Source: JASHPR01 sp963729365
GTDB lineage: Bacteria; Actinomycetota; Actinomycetes; Streptosporangiales; Streptosporangiaceae
Assembly (NCBI GenBank): GCA_963729365.1
Contig: CAVSNQ010000012.1
Span: forward strand, 1 to 64,000
Length of the DNA stretch: 64,000 nt
Direction of reading: 5' to 3'
How positions within the stretch are numbered: position 1 is the stretch's first letter; every line of letters starts with the position of its first letter. Positions 60,269-64,000 of this stretch are shown piece by piece. The notes under the pieces were generated by a model that had not been told where the DNA came from, did no database searches, and was given only the letters and a program-made list of their open reading frames with translations. Made by a program: the position numbers and the translations under genes.

Positions 60269-61126
60269 ATGCATCGTCGTCCTCATCGGCTGCTCGGTAC
60301 CGCATTAGTGGCCTGCGTGCCGGTGCTCGGCCTGCTCCTGGCCTTCGGCCCGGCGGCCGGCGCCAGCACCGCGAGCGCCTCACCGGGCGCCAGCGCCGCC
60401 GCGGCCGCCCGCACCGCGCTGGAGCACCTGTCGGTCGGGCAGCACGGCCTCGATCACCGGGTGTCCGGCCGCGCGTCCAGGGTCAAGGGCCTGACTCAGG
60501 TGCAGAGCACCAACTGGTCGGGTTACGCGGATACCGGCAGCAGCTTCTCCAAGGTGACGGGCAGCTGGACCGAGCCATCGGCCAGCTGCACGCGGACGAC
60601 GTCGCTCGCGGCCTTCTGGGTCGGAATCGACGGCTACAGCAGCGACTCGGTGGAGCAGGACGGCACGCTCGTCGAGTGCTACCGCGGGACCGCGTACTAC
60701 TACACCTGGTGGGAGATGTATCCCACCAACGACATCCAGGTGGTCGGCGAGAGCCTGAAGCCGGGAGACAGCATCAGTGCCTCGGTGGTACGGAGCGGCA
60801 CCAGTTACACGCTCAAGGTCACCGACGCCACCCACACGGCCAACAGCTTCAGCACCACCCAGACGTGCTCGGGCTGCGCCAACTCCAGCGCTGAGTGGAT
60901 CGCCGAGGCGCCGAGCAGCTCGACCGGGGTTGAGCCGCTCTCCGATTTCAGCACGTTCACCCTGTCCGGTGCGACCGTGACGGAAGGCTCGACGTCCGGG
61001 GTCATCTCGACGTTCACCGACGATGAGATCACCATGGTCGATTCGTCCGGGAACGTGGAGGCCCAGCCGGGGGCGCTCAACGGCAGCGGCAACGGGTTCG
61101 CGGTGACCTGGAAGCGAAGCACCTGA
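60269..61126 (+). CDS. secreted G1-family glutamic peptidase (eqolisin-like)
   Basis: 285 residues from ATG 60269. A Sec signal (hydrophobic core 9-28, cleavage near AGA-S) precedes a short Ala/Ser-rich pro-region. The catalytic domain starts at TNWSGYADTGSSFSKVTGSWTEP. The catalytic pair of eqolisins is present: Gln 130 in WVGIDGYSSDSVEQDGT and Glu 213 in SAEWIAEAP; WWEMYP is another family block. G1 peptidases are pepstatin-insensitive and active at low pH. It is divergent from the FtsK operon (297-base gap) and followed by a strong terminator. Confidence 0.9.
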   Translation: MHRRPHRLLGTALVACVPVLGLLLAFGPAAGASTASASPGASAAAAARTALEHLSVGQHGLDHRVSGRASRVKGLTQVQSTNWSGYADTGSSFSKVTGSWTEPSASCTRTTSLAAFWVGIDGYSSDSVEQDGTLVECYRGTAYYYTWWEMYPTNDIQVVGESLKPGDSISASVVRSGTSYTLKVTDATHTANSFSTTQTCSGCANSSAEWIAEAPSSSTGVEPLSDFSTFTLSGATVTEGSTSGVISTFTDDEITMVDSSGNVEAQPGALNGSGNGFAVTWKRST

Positions 61127-61143
61127 CCCACCGAGCGGAGCTC

Positions 61144-61181
61144 GCGGGGCCAGCCCGGCCGACCGGCCGGGCTGGCCCCGC
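61144..61181. terminator. bidirectional terminator between the G1 peptidase and methyltransferase genes
   Basis: A perfect 17-bp stem (61144-61160 with 61165-61181) closed by the loop GACC lies midway between two convergent stop codons (61126 and 61197). Its stability and place indicate termination in both directions. Confidence 0.85.
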
Positions 61182-61196
61182 CGCGTCGGCGGCCGG

Positions 61197-62240
61197 CTAG
61201 GGCTTGCGGGCGACCAGGATGTCCCGCACGATCGCCTGGTCCACCCGGTGCCTGAACCCGAGGTAGGGCTCCGCGTCCACGGGGTCAAGGCCGGCCTCGG
61301 CGAGGATCTTCGCCACCTCGTCGCGGCGGGCGACATGGGTATTCCAGGCGATCCCGCACGCGCCGCCGCCGCGCAGCAGCCTGGCCCAGACCGGGGCGGC
61401 CGCCGCCAGCAGGTCGAGCGGGCTGCGCGCCAGGCCCTTGGGCGCGGTGCGGCTGCCATGCTGGACGCCGTACGGCGCGTCGGCCACGACCAGGTCGAAC
61501 GTCCCGGGCCGGAAGAACTCTAGCGCTCTCGTCGTGTCCGAGTTGACCACGTCCAGGCGCTGGGTCAGGCCGGCCTGGTAGTCGTCCTTGGCCGCGGCGA
61601 GGCTGATCCGCAGGCGCCTGCCCGCCACCCGGCCGCCGAGGCGCAGCGGCCCGTGCTCCGCGTGGTGCTTGAGCCTCTTGCGCTTCAGCCAGGTCAGGAT
61701 GAACGCCGAGTAGGCATCGAAGTCCTTCTGGTCGAGATCTACGCCAGCGGCGTCGAAGCCGTACATCAGAGCCTGGTTGAGGGTCGTGCCGCGGCCACAG
61801 AGCGGGTCGAGCACGGCGAATTTCCTGTCCAGCATCTCGGGCGCGAACGCCGACGCCATCAGAGTGATATTCAGCAGCAGCTTGGTGAACTGCTCGTTGG
61901 TCTTCCCCTGGTACTTCTGGATGGTGATGAGGTCGCCGTCGAACCGGTCGAGCGGCCGCAGCTCGACCGGCCGCAGCAGCTCGCCCCGGTCGCCCTCGAT
62001 CCGGAACAGCGCGTAGATCGACGAGAGGTTGGCCAGCAGCGCGGCGTCCCGGCCGCCGACGTCGTCGGCGGTGAAGGTCACGTACGAGACGCCGCCGATG
62101 GTGGCCGCCGACACCCCGGCGAGCCGGCCGCCTAGCACGGACCGGCTGAACACCTGCAGTTCGGACGCGGTCAGGGTGGTCGCCGCGTCCGCGTACACGC
62201 GGTTGGCCGACGGGAGGATCAGCAGGGCGTACCGGGCCAT
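61197..62240 (-). CDS. TRM11-like SAM-dependent methyltransferase
   Basis: 347 residues. The SAM loop VLDPLCGRGTTLNQALMYGFDAAGVDLDQKDFDAY (about 140-175) and catalytic motif VVADAPYGVQHG (about 250) define an amino-N methyltransferase of the TRM11/UPF0020 group, which methylates guanosine or adenosine in RNA. Motif IV is D-A-P-Y rather than the usual N/D-P-P-Y. The N-terminal 110 residues are variable and may carry the substrate domain in place of THUMP. It begins 7 bases after the zinc-ribbon gene and closes the four-gene operon. Confidence 0.85.
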   Translation of the reverse strand: MARYALLILPSANRVYADAATTLTASELQVFSRSVLGGRLAGVSAATIGGVSYVTFTADDVGGRDAALLANLSSIYALFRIEGDRGELLRPVELRPLDRFDGDLITIQKYQGKTNEQFTKLLLNITLMASAFAPEMLDRKFAVLDPLCGRGTTLNQALMYGFDAAGVDLDQKDFDAYSAFILTWLKRKRLKHHAEHGPLRLGGRVAGRRLRISLAAAKDDYQAGLTQRLDVVNSDTTRALEFFRPGTFDLVVADAPYGVQHGSRTAPKGLARSPLDLLAAAAPVWARLLRGGGACGIAWNTHVARRDEVAKILAEAGLDPVDAEPYLGFRHRVDQAIVRDILVARKP

Positions 62241-62247
62241 GCGCGGC

Positions 62248-62499
62248 CTAGCGCACCTCGAGCGCGGTCAGGCCGCGCAGGTCGACGCAGGTCCTGCCCC
62301 GCACCTGGACGAACACCATCAGCACGCCCGAACACCGGCGGCAGCGGACCACGGTACCCGGCGCGCGCAGGTAGACCACGAACTCGGCCACCGGCCCGGT
62401 GGCGCCGCAATGGGCGCACGAGCCGAGCGCGGTCGTCATCTCGGTGTCGAAGACTTCCAGCAACAGGCCGCCGATTGCGTTGCCGTCCAGCGCGTCCAT
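62248..62499 (-). CDS. small zinc-ribbon protein (DUF6510-like)
   Basis: 83 residues from ATG 62499. Two CxxC pairs (CAHC near residue 28 and CRRC near 53) form a zinc ribbon between short beta strands (FVVYLRAPGTVVRCRRCSGVLMVFV). Small proteins of this type regularly follow the sulfite-oxidase-like and reductase genes in actinobacteria; function unknown. The ATG overlaps the reductase stop (ATGA). Confidence 0.82.
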   Translation of the reverse strand: MDALDGNAIGGLLLEVFDTEMTTALGSCAHCGATGPVAEFVVYLRAPGTVVRCRRCSGVLMVFVQVRGRTCVDLRGLTALEVR

Positions 62500-63242
62500 C
62501 AGGCTCCTCCGGTGGCGCCGAAGCGCTCGGTCTTGATCCGCCTGGCCGGGTAACCGAGCCCGACCAGTCCTCCGGCGACGGCCTCGACGAAGCTGGTGGG
62601 CCCGCACACGAACGTGAGCGGATCCTGGCTGACCGGCCAGGCGACGTCGGCGAGCAGCGCGGCATCGACCCGGCCGGCGTGGCCAGTCCAGCCCGGGGGC
62701 TGCGCCCGGGTCAGCGTGTAGATCACCTCGACGCCGTCGTGGTACCGGTCAAGCTCGTCACGGTAGATCACATCCGGCAGCGAGCGAGACGAGTAGAGCA
62801 GCCGGGTCGCGGTCGTGGCGCCGCTGCGCTCCCGGTGCCGCAGGATCGACCGGAGCGGTACGACCCCCGATCCGCCCGCGACGAGCAGCAGCGGGCTGCC
62901 ATCGCTGGCGTCCCAGACGAAGTACCCGCCGATCGGGCCGCGCAGCTCAAGCTCGTCGCCGGGCCGCAGCTCCTCGGTCAGGTACGGCGAGACCTCCCCG
63001 TCATCCAGCCGCTCGACGGTGATCGCGACCGGCTCGCCGGGCGCCGAGGCGATCGAGTACGACCGCTCGGCCCGGTAACCGTCGTCGGCGGTCAGCCGCA
63101 CGTCCAGGTGCTGCCCGGCGCGGTGGCCGGCCCAGTCCGGCACCTGCAGCTCGATGGTGCGGACCGAGGCGGTCTCGTCGACCAGGGCGCTGACCTTGGC
63201 AACCTGCCAGGTCAGTCGCCCGCGTACCGCTGTTCCTTCCAT
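62499..63242 (-). CDS. FAD/NAD(P)-binding ferredoxin-reductase-type oxidoreductase
   Basis: 247 residues from ATG 63242. The FAD motif RAERSYSIASAP (RxYS) and GGYFVW lie in the flavin barrel, and the NAD(P) domain has LLVAGGSGVVPLRSIL plus the C-terminal FVCGPTSFVEAVAGGLVGLGYPARRIKTERFG. No iron-sulfur domain is present. It probably passes electrons between NAD(P)H and the molybdopterin partner encoded just upstream, with which it overlaps by 31 bases. Confidence 0.9.
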   Translation of the reverse strand: MEGTAVRGRLTWQVAKVSALVDETASVRTIELQVPDWAGHRAGQHLDVRLTADDGYRAERSYSIASAPGEPVAITVERLDDGEVSPYLTEELRPGDELELRGPIGGYFVWDASDGSPLLLVAGGSGVVPLRSILRHRERSGATTATRLLYSSRSLPDVIYRDELDRYHDGVEVIYTLTRAQPPGWTGHAGRVDAALLADVAWPVSQDPLTFVCGPTSFVEAVAGGLVGLGYPARRIKTERFGATGGA

Positions 63243-63820
63243 GGGTCCCCGTACATGTGATAGCCGTAGGTCTCCCAGAAGCCCGGCTTGTCCTCGTTCA
63301 TGAGCTCGAGGCCCCGCACCCACTTGGCGCTCTTCCAGAAGTACAGGTGCGGGACCAGGAGCCGCGCCGGGCCGCCGTGCTCGGGCGGCAGCGGCTGGCC
63401 GTCGTAGCCGAACGCCAGCCAGGCCTGCCCGCCGGTGACGTCCTGCAGCGGCAGGTTCGTCGTATAGCCGCCGTCGCAGAACGCCAGCACGTACCGGGCG
63501 TCGTGTTCGACCTGCCCGAGCAGTGTGTCCAGCGACACCGCCTGCCACACGGTGTCCAGCTTTGACCAGCGGGTGACGCAGTGGATGTCCTTGGTGACGG
63601 TCTCGGCGGGCAGCGCGCGCATCTCCGGCCAGCTCCAGGACTTTCCCGCATGGTCAGCCTGCTTGATCGAGAACGTCCAGTCTTCCAGCCGGGTATGCGG
63701 CGTCGGGCCGGCCGACAGGACCGGGAAGTCGGTGGTCACGTACTGGCCGGGCGGCACCCGGCCCTCATCACCGGCCGGGGTACGGCGGCGGCCGTGGAAG
63801 CCACGCGATATCGGGGCCAT
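63212..63820 (-). CDS. sulfite-oxidase-like molybdopterin oxidoreductase
   Basis: 202 residues, a single Mo-pterin domain like YedY/MsrP. The Mo-ligand Cys lies in KDIHCVTRWSK (about residue 81). Other family blocks are LLAFCDGGYTTNLPL-like VLAFCDGGYTTNLPLQDV, PLPPEHGGPARLLVPHLYFWKSAKWVRGLEL and PGFWETYGYHMYGDPWKEQRY. It has no Tat signal, so it is cytoplasmic, unlike MsrP. It forms an operon with a flavin reductase, a zinc ribbon and a methyltransferase. The 63821-64000 stretch shows no gene. Confidence 0.92.
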   Translation of the reverse strand: MAPISRGFHGRRRTPAGDEGRVPPGQYVTTDFPVLSAGPTPHTRLEDWTFSIKQADHAGKSWSWPEMRALPAETVTKDIHCVTRWSKLDTVWQAVSLDTLLGQVEHDARYVLAFCDGGYTTNLPLQDVTGGQAWLAFGYDGQPLPPEHGGPARLLVPHLYFWKSAKWVRGLELMNEDKPGFWETYGYHMYGDPWKEQRYAGD

Positions 63821-64000
63821 TCTCGTCGCTCCCTCCTTGTCCTCGGGGCTCCTTGCGGGGGCCTACCGCCACCCTAGCTGGATGACCTGAGCAAGTATGG
63901 GTAGCGGATCACGGGTGCACCCCGCGGGGCGTTGCGGCAGATCGCATTCCAGCCGGAGCGGGCCGGAGCGCCGGAGTACCGGGAGCGCCGACGTTCCGGC

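Overview
This is a very high-GC chromosomal segment from a filamentous-type actinomycete. The indicators are GC-rich third positions, many GTG starts, 4-base ATGA/GTGA overlaps, F420/LLM oxidoreductases, an Rv1733c-type membrane protein, a DUF5753-type XRE regulator, WXG100-like proteins with an FtsK/SpoIIIE ATPase, and a UTRA-type GntR regulator. Two acid-peptidase families (S53 sedolisin and G1 eqolisin) hint at an acidic-soil lineage, but genus cannot be read from the sequence.

Layout. 0-2.4 kb: the left edge carries only the 3' half of a tRNA-Arg(ACG), which looks like the outer attachment site of an integrated element lying to the left. It is followed by an orphan protein, a GNAT acetyltransferase, a chain of three hairpins and a short gene made of 33-residue tandem repeats. 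2.6-11.5 kb: small membrane protein, membrane-anchored Ser/Thr kinase divergent from a conserved unknown, an RCC1-propeller lipoprotein candidate, a VOC-methyltransferase fusion coupled to a MerR-like regulator, a ClpC-N-domain protein, a decayed berberine-bridge oxidase tail and an Rv1733c-type protein. 11.6-18.8 kb: sugar MFS transporter, RimJ-type acetyltransferase, then a same-strand run of MreB-like ATPase, alpha/beta hydrolase, coiled-coil protein, group II PLP decarboxylase and crotonase. 18.9-24.7 kb: a STAND NTPase with TPRs, divergent from a three-gene hydantoin/dihydropyrimidine operon (LLM oxidoreductase, nitrilase-superfamily amidase, dihydropyrimidinase).

24.7-33.6 kb: holin-like membrane protein, mini-Smr protein, secreted sedolisin directly abutting a psuK-psuG pseudouridine catabolism pair, RDD protein, PAP2 phosphatase, acyl-CoA synthetase, and a hemerythrin-MarR pair behind a perfect palindrome. 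33.6-44.3 kb: a conserved unknown, a VapC-type toxin with HTH antitoxin, PEP carboxylase, an F420-type LLM protein, a class III aminotransferase, an unknown, an FhaA-like FHA protein and RecQ. 44.3-50.9 kb: a secreted DUF1906 glycosidase-like protein with a lectin-like propeller, a frameshifted LuxR regulator, an XRE/DUF5753 regulator and a UTRA-GntR regulator.

50.9-60.0 kb is the most unusual part: an all-minus-strand locus encoding a soluble three-module FtsK/SpoIIIE ATPase, a helical accessory protein, two small WxDDMxxRF (WXG100-like) proteins, a coiled-coil protein, a large Pro/Gln-rich single-TM protein (interrupted by a frameshift), a ferric-reductase-like seven-TM protein and a TM-anchored extracellular protein. 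It resembles a reduced type VII secretion system but has no recognisable EccB, EccD, EccE or mycosin. 60.2-64.0 kb: a secreted G1 peptidase, a strong bidirectional terminator, and a minus-strand operon for a molybdopterin sulfite-oxidase-like protein, its flavin reductase, a zinc-ribbon protein and a TRM11-like methyltransferase.

All family names come from motif recognition by eye; no database search was run.
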